From assembly GCA_963811685.1 (NCBI GenBank), contig CAWESK010000021.1, positions 62,001 to 126,000 of the forward strand: a stretch of DNA of 64,000 bases, read 5' to 3'. Both the position numbers and the translations under genes were made by a program. Of the stretch, positions 38,241 to 48,816 are shown piece after piece (position 1 is the stretch's first letter; each line of letters begins with the position of its first letter). The notes below the pieces were generated by a model that was not told the DNA's origin, did no database searches, and worked only from the letters and a program-made list of their open reading frames with translations. This stretch comes from CAIWHR01 sp963811685 (GTDB taxonomy: Bacteria; Pseudomonadota; Gammaproteobacteria; Burkholderiales; Casimicrobiaceae).

Positions 38241-39511
38241 GGCTGCGGCGCGCGCGCCATGCCGTGAACGTAGACGGGAAACTTGCGGTTGAGCGCGGCC
38301 ACGCCGGCGGCGACCTTGGCGATCGTCGCGCTGTCGTGCGGCGCGTCGAGGACGTCGGCCACGAGATGCCCGAGCTCCTCGCTCTCGATCTCGGTGTAGC
38401 CGCGGGTCGTGATCGCGGGACTGCCCACGCGGATTCCCGACGTGACGAACGGCTTTTCCGGGTCGTTGGGGATCGCATTCTTGTTGACGGTGATCTGCGC
38501 CTTGGCGAGCGCCGCCTCGGCATCCTTGCCGGTGATCTTCTTCGCCCGCAGGTCGAGCAGGAACATGTGGCAATCGGTGCCGCCCGAAACGATCCGCAGC
38601 CCGCGCTCCTGCATCACCTTGGCGAGCACCCGGGCGTTCTCCAGCGTCTGTTCCTGGTAACGGCGGAAGTCGCGCGAGAGCGCTTCGCCGAATGCGGCGG
38701 CCTTGGCGGCGATCACGTGCATCAGCGGGCCACCCTGCAACCCGGGAAAGACGGCCGAGTTGATCGCCTTCTCGTGCGCGGCCGTCGTAAGGACAAACCC
38801 GCCCCGCGGGCCGCGCAGCGTCTTGTGCGTCGTGCTGGTCACGAAATCGGCGCAGCCGACCGGCGACGGGTAGATGTCGGCGGCAATCAGGCCGGCGTAG
38901 TGCGCCATGTCGACCATCAACAACGCATCGACGCCATCGGCGATCGCGCGGAAGCGCTTCCAGTCGATCACGCGCGAATAGGCCGAGGCCCCCGCGATGA
39001 TGAGCTTCGGCTTGTGCTCGTGGGCGAGCCGCTCGACCTCGTCGTAGTCGATGAGCTCCGATTCGCGGTCGAGGCCGTAGGGAACGACGTTGAACCACTT
39101 GCCGCTGATGTTCACCGGCGACCCGTGCGTCAAGTGGCCGCCATGCGGCAGCGACATCCCGAGGATCGTGTCGCCGGGCTTCAATGCCGCGAAGAACACC
39201 GCCTGGTTGGCCTGCGCACCCGAATGCGGCTGGACGTTGGCGGCGGCGGCGCCGAACACTTCCTTGGCGCGGTCGATCGCGAGCTGCTCGACGATATCGA
39301 CGAATTCGCAGCCACCGTAGTACCGCTTGCCCGGGTAGCCCTCCGCGTACTTGTTGGTGAGCTGCGACCCCTGCGCCTCCATCACCGCCAGGCTTGCGTA
39401 ATTCTCCGAGGCGATGAGCTCGATGTGCGACTCCTGCCGCGCGTTCTCGCCGACGATCGCGGCCCAGAGCTCCGGATCGGCCTGGGCGAGGTGGAGAGAA
39501 TGGCGGGGCAC
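38237..39511 (-). CDS. glyA: serine hydroxymethyltransferase
   Basis: PLP enzyme interconverting serine and glycine with tetrahydrofolate. It has 424 residues. Motifs are HIELIASENYASLAVMEAQG, NVQPHSGAQANQAVFFAALK, VDMAHYAGLIAADIYPSPV and the PLP lysine in TSTTHKTLRGPRGGFVLTT. Start MPRHSLHLAQADPELW at 39511. It is the first gene of glyA-nrdR-ribD-ribE-mmsA. A TAAAAT sequence on the minus strand (39562-39557) about 46 bp upstream could be its -10; I see no good -35. Confidence 0.97.
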   Translation of the reverse strand: MPRHSLHLAQADPELWAAIVGENARQESHIELIASENYASLAVMEAQGSQLTNKYAEGYPGKRYYGGCEFVDIVEQLAIDRAKEVFGAAAANVQPHSGAQANQAVFFAALKPGDTILGMSLPHGGHLTHGSPVNISGKWFNVVPYGLDRESELIDYDEVERLAHEHKPKLIIAGASAYSRVIDWKRFRAIADGVDALLMVDMAHYAGLIAADIYPSPVGCADFVTSTTHKTLRGPRGGFVLTTAAHEKAINSAVFPGLQGGPLMHVIAAKAAAFGEALSRDFRRYQEQTLENARVLAKVMQERGLRIVSGGTDCHMFLLDLRAKKITGKDAEAALAKAQITVNKNAIPNDPEKPFVTSGIRVGSPAITTRGYTEIESEELGHLVADVLDAPHDSATIAKVAAGVAALNRKFPVYVHGMARAPQP

Positions 39512-39640
39512 GGCGGTTCCGGGAAAGGTGAGCGGGAGGGGGAAGTTCGGTTCTCATTTTAGCATCCGGCCGCCCTTTGCCGGGACGCGTCACGCAGGAA
39601 CGGGCGCTGCGGCGCCGGCCTTGCGGCGAGGAAATACCCT

Positions 39641-39646
39641 TATAAT
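39641..39646 (+). promoter_or_regulatory. candidate -10 element of the TRAP transporter genes
   Basis: A perfect TATAAT (39641-39646) lies 95 bp upstream of the dctQ TTG start in the glyA-dctQ divergent region. No consensus -35 is present at 16-18 bp; TTGCGG at 39621-39626 is 14 bp away, which is short. It may depend on an activator. Confidence 0.4.
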
Positions 39647-39740
39647 CCGCGGGCCATGCCAGGGGGCGAGCCCGTCAGGCACCGCTGTCCTGCGACAAGA
39701 AGACGGCAGCCCTGCCGAGAACGACCGACGAGGAGGCGCC

Positions 39741-40384
39741 TTGAATTTCCTGCTCAGGCTGTCGCGATTCATCGACGCCGCGACCGAACGCATCGGGCGC
39801 ACCATCTACTGGCTGGTGCTCGTGGCCGTGCTGATCAGCGCCGCCAACGCCACCGTCCGCAAGATCTTCAACTACAGCTCGAACTCGTTTCTCGAGATCC
39901 AGTGGTATCTCTTCTCGCTGATCTTCCTGTTCTGCGCCGGCTACACGCTGAAGAACAACGAGCACGTGCGCATCGACATCATCACCGGCCGGCTGTCGGC
40001 GCGCGCGCGCGCGTGGATCGACATCTTCGGCACGCTGTTCTTCCTGTTGCCGATGGCGATACTGATCATGTACCTCTCGTGGCCGGTGTTCGTCGACGCC
40101 TACGAGCGCACATGAAGTCTCGACCAACGCCGGCGGCCTCATCATCTGGCCCGCGCGCCTGATGGTGCCGATCGGCTTCTTTCTGCTGATCGTCCAGGCG
40201 ATCTCCGAGCTCATCAAGCGCATCGCGTTCCTGCAAGGGAATGATCGCCGACCCGAGCGAGAAGCACGTCGAGAAGACCGCCGAGGAGGAGCTCGCCGAG
40301 GAAATCCTCCGGTCGCGGGGAGACCTCGCGATCGCGGAGGAGATCGAGGGCATCGGCGTCGGCCGCGTGGAGAAGAAGCCATGA
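39741..40384 (+). CDS. dctQ: TRAP transporter small membrane subunit DctQ (two frameshifts)
   Basis: Four-helix small permease of a sodium-dependent tripartite transporter. The start is a TTG at 39741, supported by AGGAGG seven bases upstream (product begins LNFLLRLSRFIDAATERIGR). Helices include TIYWLVLVAVLISAANATVR and EIQWYLFSLIFLFCAGYTLK, followed by NNEHVRIDIITGRLSARARA, the DctQ signature. Extra A bases near 40111 (before HEVSTNAGGLIIWPARLMVP) and near 40240 (before MIADPSEKHVEKTAEEELAE) break the frame. The acidic C-terminal tail ends VGRVEKKP; its TGA overlaps the dctM ATG. Confidence 0.86.
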
Positions 40385-42154
40385 CGGCCTTCCTCATAGA
40401 GAACATCGCGCCGCTGATGTTCGCGGCGCTGGTCGTCACGCTGCTCATCGGCTATCCGGTGGCGTTCGCGCTGGCCGCGGTGGGCATCGCCTTCGGCCTC
40501 CTCGGGATCGAGCTCGGCCTCCTGCAGCCGACGCTGCTGCAGGCGCTGCCCGAGCGTATCTGGGGCGTGATGTCCAACGACACGCTGCTCGCCGTGCCGT
40601 TCTTCACCTTCATGGGGCTGATCCTCGAGCGCAGCGGGATGGCCGAGGACCTGCTCGAGACCATCGGCCAGGTGTTCGGGCCGGTCCGCGGCGGGCTTGC
40701 CTATGCGGTGATCTTCGTCGGCGCGCTGCTCGCCGCCACGACGGGCGTGGTCGCCGCGTCGGTCATCTCGATGGGCCTCATCTCGCTGCCGATCATGCTT
40801 CGCTACGGCTACGATCGCCGGCTCGCGTCGGGCGTCATCGCAGCATCGGGCACGCTGGCGCAGATCATCCCGCCGTCGCTCGTGCTGATCATCATGGCCG
40901 ACCAGCTCGGCAAGTCGGTCGGCGACATGTACGCAGGCGCCTTCATTCCCGGGCTCACGCTCGCGGCGCTCTATGCGGCCTACGTGATCGGCGTATCGGT
41001 GCTGAAGCCGCAATGGGCGCCGGCGCTGCCGCCGGAGGCGCGGACGATGCGCGAGCCGGACGGCTCGTCGGGCAATCGCTCGCTGCTCGTGCTGACGGTC
41101 CTCGTCGGCGGCCGTCGCCGCGGCGTTCTGGTTCATCTACTACGACAGTACAACCCCGACGTTGCGACCGACGAGCGCATCGTCATCACGATGGCGGTCG
41201 GCATCGGCACCGCGTTCCTCGCCGCGGTGATCAACAAGCTCCTGAAGCTCGGCCTGCTGTCGAAGATTGCCGAACGCGTGACGTTCGTGCTGATCCCGCC
41301 GCTCGCGCTGATCTTCCTGGTGCTGGGCACGATCTTCCTCGGCGTGGCAACGCCGACCGAGGGCGGCGCCATGGGCGCGACGGGGGCGCTGATCATGGCG
41401 TTCGCACGCCGGCGCCTGTCGATCCCGCTGCTCAAGCAGGCGATGAACACGACGGCCAAGCTCTCGACGTTCGTCGTGTTCATCCTGGTCGGCGCGCGCG
41501 TGTTCAGCCTCACGTTCTACGGCGTCAACGGCCACGTCTGGGTCGAGCACCTGCTGACCGAGCCTGCCCGGGCGGGCAGCTCGGTTTCCTGATCGTCGTC
41601 AACATCCTGATCTTCGTTCTCGCCTTCTTCCTCGACTTCTTCGAGCTCTCGTTCATCGTCATTCCGCTGATCGGCCCGGTCGCGGACAAGCTCGGCGTCG
41701 ATCTCATCTGGTTCGGCGTGCTGCTCGGCGTCAACATGCAGACGTCGTTCATGCATCCGCCGTTCGGGTTCGCGCTCTTCTACCTGCGAAGCGTGGCGCC
41801 CGCGAAGGAATTCGTCGATCGCCTGACCGGCGCGCAAGACGGCGCCGGTGACCACCGGGCCAGATCTACTGGGGCGCGGTCCCGTTCGTGCTGATCCAGG
41901 TCCTGATGGTCGCGCTGATCATCGCATTCCCGAACATCGTCTCCGGCGGCCTCGCGACGAAGGCGAAGATCGACATCCAGAACATCCAGATCGAGATCCC
42001 GGTCGAGGAATCCACGCCCGGCGGCGACGTCCGGCGGCGCCGCCGACGAGCAGGAGGACGCGCGCAAGGCGCTCGAGCGCTCGATGGGCGGCGGCGACAA
42101 AGGCGCCCGACAAGGCGCCGGACGCAGGAAAAGGCGCCCGAAGCGAAGAAGTAG
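40381..42154 (+). CDS. dctM: TRAP transporter large membrane subunit DctM (about five frameshifts)
   Basis: Transport channel subunit with ~12 helices, ~590 residues after repair. It starts MTAFLIENIAPLMFAALVVT; ALLAATTGVVAASVISMGLI and GTLAQIIPPSLVLIIMADQL are the DctM core motifs, followed by an extended central region. LGVATPTEGGAMGATGALIM and QTSFMHPPFGFALFYLRSVA lie in the C-terminal half. Extra bases near 41112, 41155, 41573, 41855, 42030 and 42105 break it. The tail is Lys/Ala/Pro-rich and ends KAPEAKK with a TAG at 42152-42154. The central loop is longer than in C4-dicarboxylate DctM, as in the lactate/2-oxo-acid group. Confidence 0.86.
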
Positions 42155-42260
42155 CGCGCGGCGCGTCGCGACGCCGCGCCCAAAGCAAAACGGCGCGCCG
42201 GCGGCGATTCCCGCGCCTGGCGCGCCGTCGCGGGTCGCGTCCAGCGCGGCTGCGTATCCG

Positions 42261-43364
42261 TCACTTCTTCTTGCGACATCCGCTGCGGCGGCGATCATGA
42301 AGTTGTCGAACCGGTTCTCGGCGACGGCGAACCATTCGACTTCGTCGCCGCGGAATTTCTTCCACGGCTCGTAGATCTTCTTGAACTTCTCGTTCTTGGT
42401 CGCGATCTCGTCGTAGACCTCCGTGGTCGCCTTGTAGCAGGCGGCCATGATGTCGTTCGAGAACGGCAGCAGCTTGACGCCGTTGCGCGATCAGCCGCTT
42501 CAGCGCCGGCGGATTGACCGCGTCGTACTTCGCCACCATGTCGATGTTGGCCTCGTGGCAGGCGGCGTTCGAGGATCGACTGATAGTCCTTCGGCAGGTC
42601 GGCCCAGGCCTTCGTGTTGACGAAGAGGTCGAGCTCGGGACCGCCTTCCCACCAGCCGGGGTAGTAGTAGAACTTGGCGACCTTGTAGAAGCCGAGCTTC
42701 TCGTCGTCGTACGGGCCGACCCATTCGGCGGCGTCGATCGTGCCCTTTTCGAGCGCCGGATAGATGTCGCCGCCGGGGATCTGCTGCGGCACGACGCCGA
42801 GCTTCTGCAGCGGCAGCCCGCCGGTGCCGCCGATGCGCAACTTGAGGCCCTTCAGGTCGGCGACCGTCTTGATCTCCTTGCGGAACCAGCCGCCCATCTG
42901 CGCGCCGGTGTTGCCGGCGCCGAAGCTGACGATGTTGTAGTCCTTCAGGAAGTCGTTGTAGAGCTGCGCGGCCGCCGCCGTGGTACATCCACGCGTTCTG
43001 CTGCCGGGCGTTCATGCCGAACGGGATCGCGCAGCCGAAGGCGAACGTCGGGTCCTTGCCGAAGAAGTAGTACGGCGCCGTGTGGCAGCACTGGACCGTC
43101 GCGTTCTGCACGGCGTCGACGACGCCGAACGCCGGCACGATTTCGCCGCCGGCAAAGACCTGGATCTGGAACTTGCCGTTGGTCGCCGACGCGCACGCGC
43201 TCCGAAATCGTCACGGCCCCGCCATAGATCGTGTCGAGGCTCTTCGGAAAGCTCGACGCCAGCCGCCATTTGACCTCCGGCGACGCCTGCGCGAACGCCG
43301 GCGCGGAACCCGCGGCCAGGATGCCGGCCAGTCCCGTGTTCTTCAGGAACGAACGACGTTTCAT
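42261..43364 (-). CDS. dctP: TRAP transporter periplasmic substrate-binding protein, 2-oxo-acid/lactate type (about four frameshifts)
   Basis: Binding protein that delivers substrate to DctQM. MKRRSFLKNTGLAGILAAGS is a signal with a Tat-like RRSFLK motif, cleaved near AFAQ. The mature part reads VKWRLASSFPKSLDTIYGGA, FQIQVFAGGEIVPAFGVVDA, CAIPFGMNARQQNAWMYHGG, GAQMGGWFRKEIKTVADLKG and DAAEWVGPYDDEKLGFYKVA. These match the TakP-like group that binds 2-oxo acids or lactate. Shifts near 43195, 42975, 42565 and 42485 are single extra bases. The exact C-terminus (about 42261) is uncertain. Unusually it is convergent with dctQM rather than co-directional. Confidence 0.87.
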
Positions 43365-43552
43365 CTCGATCTCCTCTCCAAATGGGATGTCGGCCACGCC
43401 GACTTTCGTGCACGAAGGCGCGCGGGCGGTTGCGTGCTTTCCGTCCCTTTGCGATCCGGGGGAAGTCGGGCGCCGCCCTGCGATTCCGCGCCGATTCTAA
43501 CCGAATTCCCCCGCTGCCCGAAGAGGAGCGATCCGCGATCCGCCCGACGGCA

Positions 43553-45209
43553 TCAGGGGGTGAGCTTGCGCACGGCGGTGAACAGCGCCCACGCCCAGCC
43601 CGCCTGGCGCTCGAGCGTCTGCGTGAACCGGATCAGGTAGCGGGCACTGCCGGTATCGAGCTCGACCATCCCGCCCGGCACGAACTTGTCGTCGGGGCCG
43701 ATCAGGCTCCGCTGCGACGCCTGCCGATTGTCCTGGTGGGCGGGAAGGTAGATGCCGAAGAACGGGCGCTCGGCCCCCGGCCGGTCCGACGTCGTCGGCG
43801 TCACCCAGGCGCGGAGCAGCACGCGCACGAGCCTGCGGGCGATGATCTCCGCGCCCACGGTCACCTCGTCGACCTGGTGCCGCTGCATTCGGCGCACCAC
43901 GGCGAGCGACCAGCCCTCGCCGTCACGGATGGCAACGATCTCTCCCAGCTTCGTCGGAGCGTCCTTGACCGACGCCACGAGCCGGCAGCCGCTGTCGCTG
44001 CGATCGGCCATCTGCCAGGTCGTCCCGTGGACGCGCCGTGCGACCGATTCGGGATTCATCGACGGATTGACCATCTGCGTGACTTCGTCGTAGCTCGCGG
44101 CCACTGCCGGCGTCCGCGCAGAGTCGGGCAGCCGCTCGATCTCGGCGACCGCGCGGGTCAGCGCCTGCAGGCCGATCACGACGCGCACGTCGCCGCCGGT
44201 CTCGTAGCGCGGCGAGCGCGGCGCGTGGGCGATCGCTTCCGGGCCGAACAGCGACGCGAGACGCATCAGCAACAGCCGCTGCTCGCGCGCGGGCAACTCG
44301 CCGGGCTTCGCGGCTTCGTCCTGCTCGGGCAGCCAGCGCATCCGCTCGACGATGCGCGAATACGCCGGGCTCGCATCGAGGAACAGCACGCGCCCGCCCG
44401 TATGGGCGCGGTCGATGCGGCGCAATCCCTGCGTTCCCGTGAGATCGACGCGAAAGGTGGCGTCGGCTCCCGGGGGCGGCGTCAGCGCGAGCGACGGCGC
44501 CCAGTCCTCGAGCTGCTTCGCCACCCATTCGACCTGGTCCGGCGTGAAGTTGCCGGAATCGAGGCGCATCAAAAGCAGCGTCTTCAGGTACTCCTGCTCG
44601 AGATAGACGCCCGGCCGCGAAAACGTCCCCGCCCCGTAGACGAGCTGCTCGCGCTGCCAGCCGCGCATGCGCGCGAACTCGTAGAGCTCGTGGAATTCCC
44701 GCCATTGCGCGGGAATCCAGTGGCCGTAACGAAAGAGGCGGAATTTCCCGTCGATCCCCTTGAAGTGCGCGAGGCGGACGAGCACCCAGGGCAGCACCGC
44801 GCGCCAGCGCTTGTTGTCGGCGCGGGGATAGCCGGATTTGCAGGGCGAGCTGGTAGCCGGCGGTAAACGCCTTCACGAGGTCGAACACCGCGTGCCAGAG
44901 CCGCGACTCGACGCTGGTGCTCTTCTGGTAGTTCGCCGTGTATTGCTGCGTCAGCGCAGAGACAACGGGTTCGAGGCGCGCATCGATCTTGAGGAGCGCC
45001 TCGACCTGGCCCGGCCCCACGTCCCGGCGCGCGCCGGGAAATTCGGCAACGAGGTCGAGCGCCTCCTTCTGGATCGACAACGAGTCGATCGCGGGCAGCG
45101 ACGCGATCCAGCGCGCTGCCGTATGCGCGTTGCGGAACGGGTCGTTGAGCGTCCGGACCCAGTTGTAGACGGGCGACAGCATTTGAGTGCGGGTGCCAGC
45201 CGGCCTCAT
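43553..45209 (-). CDS. conserved protein of unknown function (one frameshift)
   Basis: I do not recognise a named family. About 550 residues after repair, apparently cytoplasmic, with no signal peptide or clear membrane segment. The N-terminal part is MLSPVYNWVRTLNDPFRNAH, then SLSIQKEALDLVAEFPGARR and ALTQQYTANYQKSTSVESRL. An extra A near 44843 shifts the frame, after which YGHWIPAQWREFHELYEFAR continues to the end. The last ~150 residues (LGEIVAIRDGEGWSLAVVRR, GMVELDTGSARYLIRFTQTL) look like a beta-rich, PilZ-like module, but I cannot confirm that. The start at 45209 overlaps the pmbA stop (ATGA), so it is translationally linked to pmbA. Confidence 0.7.
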
Positions 45210-46615
45210 TCGCCGGCGATGGTCATCCGGCCGACGAGGATCGACCCGGTGTGCCGCGACGATCGGCGGTCGACGTCGGCGCCGACGGCGACGATATCGC
45301 GGAACATCGCCTTGAGATTGCCGGCGATCGTGATTTCCTCGACCGGGAACGCGATCTCGCCGCCCTCGATCCAGAACCCCGCCGCGCCGCGCGAGAAATC
45401 CCCGGTTACCGGATTGACGCCCTGCCCCAGCTGCTCGGTGACGAGGAGGCCGCGACCCATCCGTCGCAGCAGCGCCGCAAGATCGTCGTTGCCATGGGCG
45501 ACGACGAGATTGTGGCTGCCGCCCGCGTTGGCCGTCGTCGCGAGGCCGAGCTTGCGCGCCGAGTAGCTGCCGAGAAAGTAGCCGCGGACAATCCCGTCGC
45601 GGACGACGTCGCGGGGGGTGGTCGCAACACCTTCGTTGTCGAACGGCGCGCTGCCGCGGCCGCGGAGCAGATGCGGTTCCTCGCGAATGGAGATCCCGGG
45701 CGCGAACACCTGCGTGCCCAGCGAATCCTGCAGAAACGAGGACTTCCGATAGAGCGAGCCGCCGGAGACCGCGCCGACGAAGTAACCGATCAGATCCGCG
45801 GCTTCGGGCGCCTCGAACAGCACCGGGCATTCCTGGGTCGGCACCTGCCGCGCGCCAAGACGCCGCGCCGTGCGCTCTCCGGCGATGCGCCCGACGGTTG
45901 CCGCCGGATCGAGATCCGACGCGGCGCGCGCGGCGGTGTACCAGTAGTCGCGCTGCATCGCGCCGTCGCCGGCATCGCCGATCACCGAGCAGTCGATGTG
46001 ATGGCGCGAGCTGCGATAGCCCGCGCAAAACCCGTTCGTATTCGCGTAGACGAACTCCGATTCGCCGCGCGCGACGGTCGAGCCTTCGGTGTTCACGAGT
46101 CGGCGGTCGACGGCGAGCGCCGCCGCCTCGGCTTCGCGCCCCATCGCGATCGCTTCGTCGACCGGCAGGTCCCACGGGTGATAGAGATCGAGCTCGGGAA
46201 TCGAGCGCGCGAGCCGATCGGGGTCGGCGAGACCCGCCGCCGGATCCTGCGCCGTGTAACTCGCGATCGCGAGCGCCTTGGCGACGGTGGCGGCGATCGC
46301 TTCCGGCGCGAAATCGGCGGTGCTCGCATGACCGCGACGCTGCCCGATGAACACGGTCACGCCGATGCCCTTGTCGCGGTTGTACGCGATCGTCTCGACT
46401 TCCCCGTTGCGCACGGTGACGCTTTGTCCGACGGCCTGCGACACTTCGGTTTCCGCCGCCGTGGCGCCCCCTGCGCGCGCGGCGGCCAGCATTGACTCCG
46501 CGAGGCGCTCGAGCTCGGCGGTCGGCAACGGAAAGTGGCCGCGCTCCTCACCGACGGCCAGTGGGGGCCGCATAGGTTCACGGCGCGGGGCGGAGGCTGC
46601 TGTGACTGAGGTCAT
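45206..46615 (-). CDS. pmbA: metalloprotease-family protein PmbA (TldE)
   Basis: Partner of TldD in the TldD-TldE protease that processes small peptides such as microcin B17 and CcdA. It has 469 residues. Blocks are AETEVSQAVGQSVTVRNGEV, RDKGIGVTVFIGQRRGHAST, LFEAPEAADLIGYFVGAVSG and REEPHLLRGRGSAPFDNEGV, with the terminal GNLKAMFRDIVAVGADVD. As expected for TldE it lacks the HExxxH zinc motif of TldD. The ATG at 46615 gives MTSVTAASAPRREPM. It diverges from darP across 164 bp; the same pmbA/darP/mog trio is common in Burkholderiales. Confidence 0.94.
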   Translation of the reverse strand: MTSVTAASAPRREPMRPPLAVGEERGHFPLPTAELERLAESMLAAARAGGATAAETEVSQAVGQSVTVRNGEVETIAYNRDKGIGVTVFIGQRRGHASTADFAPEAIAATVAKALAIASYTAQDPAAGLADPDRLARSIPELDLYHPWDLPVDEAIAMGREAEAAALAVDRRLVNTEGSTVARGESEFVYANTNGFCAGYRSSRHHIDCSVIGDAGDGAMQRDYWYTAARAASDLDPAATVGRIAGERTARRLGARQVPTQECPVLFEAPEAADLIGYFVGAVSGGSLYRKSSFLQDSLGTQVFAPGISIREEPHLLRGRGSAPFDNEGVATTPRDVVRDGIVRGYFLGSYSARKLGLATTANAGGSHNLVVAHGNDDLAALLRRMGRGLLVTEQLGQGVNPVTGDFSRGAAGFWIEGGEIAFPVEEITIAGNLKAMFRDIVAVGADVDRRSSRHTGSILVGRMTIAGE

Positions 46616-46779
46616 CGACGAATGGGCACGCGGCAGGCGGGGAAATCCGGCTCGGCGCCGGCAGGGCCGCGCCCGCCGGCAACGCGCCTCGCTGTCGGCA
46701 AGGCGTCGGCTATCATAGCAAAGCGCCCGACCCGCCTCGGCGCCCGAACGCCCATTCCCACGGGATTTCCGCCAGAACG

Positions 46780-47346
46780 ATGCCCCGGCCCGACGAACTG
46801 CAGCACCGCCGCCCCGCCGCGGATCCGACGGGCGCGCCCGACGGAGCGCCGGATGACCGCGCGCCGTCCAAGTCCCAGCAGAAGCGCGACATGCATGCGT
46901 TGCAGGACCTCGGCGAAACACTGGTCGGGCTCGACTCGAAACGGTTCGCCGAGCTCGCCGCCGAGATCGGGCTCCCGGAGCGGCTCGTCGATGCCATCGT
47001 CGCCGCGCGCGGCATGACCGCATGGGGCGCCCGCAAGCGGCAGCTGCAGTACGTTGGCAAGCTGATGCGCGACCAGGACCCGGCGCCGATCCGGGTGCGG
47101 CTCGACCGGTGGGCACAGGGCCACGACATCGACACCGCCCGCCAGCACGCGCTCGAGCGTTGGCGCGAGCGGCTGCTCTCGGAGCCGGACGCGCTCGATG
47201 CACTGGCCGCCGAGTATCCGCGACTCGATCGGCCGCGACTGCGTTCGCTCGTCGCCCGCACGCTGGAAGAGCGCAGCCGGGGCCTGCCGCCGCATGCGTT
47301 CCGCGAACTGTTTCGCGCGTTGAAAGCGCTCCATGCGAGCAGCTGA
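46780..47346 (+). CDS. darP: ribosome biogenesis factor DarP (YjgA, DUF615)
   Basis: Associates with late 50S ribosomal precursors and helps peptidyl-transferase centre maturation. It has 188 residues. A disordered N-terminus (RPDELQHRRPAADPTGAP) precedes the conserved helical part SKSQQKRDMHALQDLGETLV, ARKRQLQYVGKLMRDQDPAP and FRELFRALKALHASS. It overlaps mog by 14 bp. The divergent region with pmbA contains the palindrome GCTATCATAGC around 46710-46720, a possible shared -10. Confidence 0.93.
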   Translation: MPRPDELQHRRPAADPTGAPDGAPDDRAPSKSQQKRDMHALQDLGETLVGLDSKRFAELAAEIGLPERLVDAIVAARGMTAWGARKRQLQYVGKLMRDQDPAPIRVRLDRWAQGHDIDTARQHALERWRERLLSEPDALDALAAEYPRLDRPRLRSLVARTLEERSRGLPPHAFRELFRALKALHASS

Positions 47347-47905
47347 CGTGGACACGGGCGACGACACGCTGCGCATCGGCCTCGTCTCGATTTCCGACCG
47401 CGCCTCCGCCGGCGTCTACGAGGACAAGGGGCTGCCCGGCCTCACCGAGTGGTTCACCGCGGCGCTCGCGTCGCCGTGGCGGATGGAAACGCGGCTCATC
47501 CCCGACGAGGCGCCGGTGATCGAGCGCACGCTGATCGAGTTGGTCGACACGGTCGGCTGCCATCTGGTGCTGACCACCGGCGGCACCGGGCCGGCGCCGC
47601 GCGACGTGACGCCGGAGGCGACCCTCGCGGTCGCGCACAAAGTGCTGCCCGGCTTCGGCGAGCAGATGCGGCAGGTGAGCCTCAAGTACGTCCCGACGGC
47701 GATCCTGTCGCGGCAGGTCGGCGTCGTGCGCGGGCATGCGTTGATCCTCAACCTGCCGGGGCAGCCCAAGGCCATCAAGGAAACGCTCGACGGCGTGTTT
47801 CCGGCGGTGCCCTATTGCATCGATCTCATCGGCGGCCCCTACATCGAGACGCACGAAGACGTGTGCAAGGCGTTCCGGCCGAAGTCCGCGCAGAGAGTGA
47901 AATGA
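47333..47905 (+). CDS. mog: molybdopterin adenylyltransferase
   Basis: Adenylylates molybdopterin before molybdenum insertion. It has 190 residues. Family motifs are GLVSISDRASAGVYEDKGLP, LVLTTGGTGPAPRDVTPEAT with the MPT-binding TGGTG loop, PGFGEQMRQVSLKYVPTAIL and GHALILNLPGQPKAIKETLD. It begins inside the end of darP, so the two are co-translated. The frame is intact. Confidence 0.95.
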   Translation: MRAADVDTGDDTLRIGLVSISDRASAGVYEDKGLPGLTEWFTAALASPWRMETRLIPDEAPVIERTLIELVDTVGCHLVLTTGGTGPAPRDVTPEATLAVAHKVLPGFGEQMRQVSLKYVPTAILSRQVGVVRGHALILNLPGQPKAIKETLDGVFPAVPYCIDLIGGPYIETHEDVCKAFRPKSAQRVK

Positions 47906-47909
47906 CGAC

Positions 47910-48807
47910 GTGAAACCGGCGCCATCGGCCGCGACCGGCACGGCGTTCGTCGTCGCGTCGGCGGTGGCGTTCGGTGCAATGGCCATTCTCGCGCGCGTCG
48001 CGTTCGCGAGCGGCGTCGACACGCCCACCCTCCTCGCGCTGCGCTTCGGCATCGCCGCCGCCGCGATGCTCGCGATCGCGATCGGCCGCCGGATCGCGTT
48101 CCCCACCGGCTCGATGCTGGGCGCGCTCTTCGTGCTGGGCGCGCTCGGCTACGGCGGTCAGGCGTTCTCGTTCTTCACCGCCCTTACGCTGGCGCCCGGC
48201 GGGCTTGTGCGCACTGCTCCTGTACCTGCATCCGGCGCTGGTCGCGCTGATGGCAGCGGTGTTCCTCCACGAGAAGCTGACCGTCGTGAAGCTCGCAGCA
48301 CTCGCGCTGGCGCTCGCCGGCACCGTGCTGACGATCGCGCCTGCGCTTTCGTCCCCGCAGGAGATGCCCGCCACCCCGGGCATCGCGACCGGAATTGCGT
48401 TCGCCATCGCGGCCGCGGTTTTCTATTCGCTCTACATCGTCGTCGGTTCGTGGCTCGGTCGCCGCGTCGCCGCATTTCCGGTGAGCACGATCGTCATCGT
48501 CAGCGCTGCGGCCGTATTCATCGTCGCTTCGGTCGCGCGCGGACCACAATGGCCGCAGACTCCCGCCGGCTGGATGGCGGTGGCCGCGATCGCCCTCCTG
48601 TCGACCGTCGCCGCGATCACGCTCTATTTCGCGGGTCTGAAGCGCATCGGCCCGACGCGCGCCTCGACACTTTCCACGCTCGAGCCCCTCGTCACGGTGA
48701 CGCTTGCCGCCATCGTGCTGGGCGAGCGCATTGCGCCGGTGCAGATGGCGGGTGGCGCGCTGATCCTCGCCGCGGTCGTCCTCCTTGCCCGCGCGCGAAC
48801 GGCGTAG
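47910..48807 (+). CDS. EamA/DMT family transporter (one frameshift)
   Basis: Predicted inner-membrane exporter with ten helices in two EamA repeats, ~298 residues. The GTG at 47910 gives VKPAPSAATGTAFVVASAVA, then FGAMAILARVAFASGVDTPT. After LAPGG an extra T near 48205 shifts the frame to LCALLLYLHPALVALMAAVF. The second repeat has FAIAAAVFYSLYIVVGSWLG and RIGPTRASTLSTLEPLVTVT, the EamA end motif. Substrate unknown; amino acids or other metabolites are typical for the family. It follows mog by 4 bp. Confidence 0.86.
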
Positions 48808-48816
48808 CATCTTTCC

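Noticed and set aside
46616..46779. Confident divergent promoters between pmbA and darP
   Set aside because: The palindrome GCTATCATAGC gives -10-like words in both directions, but no -35 element is recognisable on either side.
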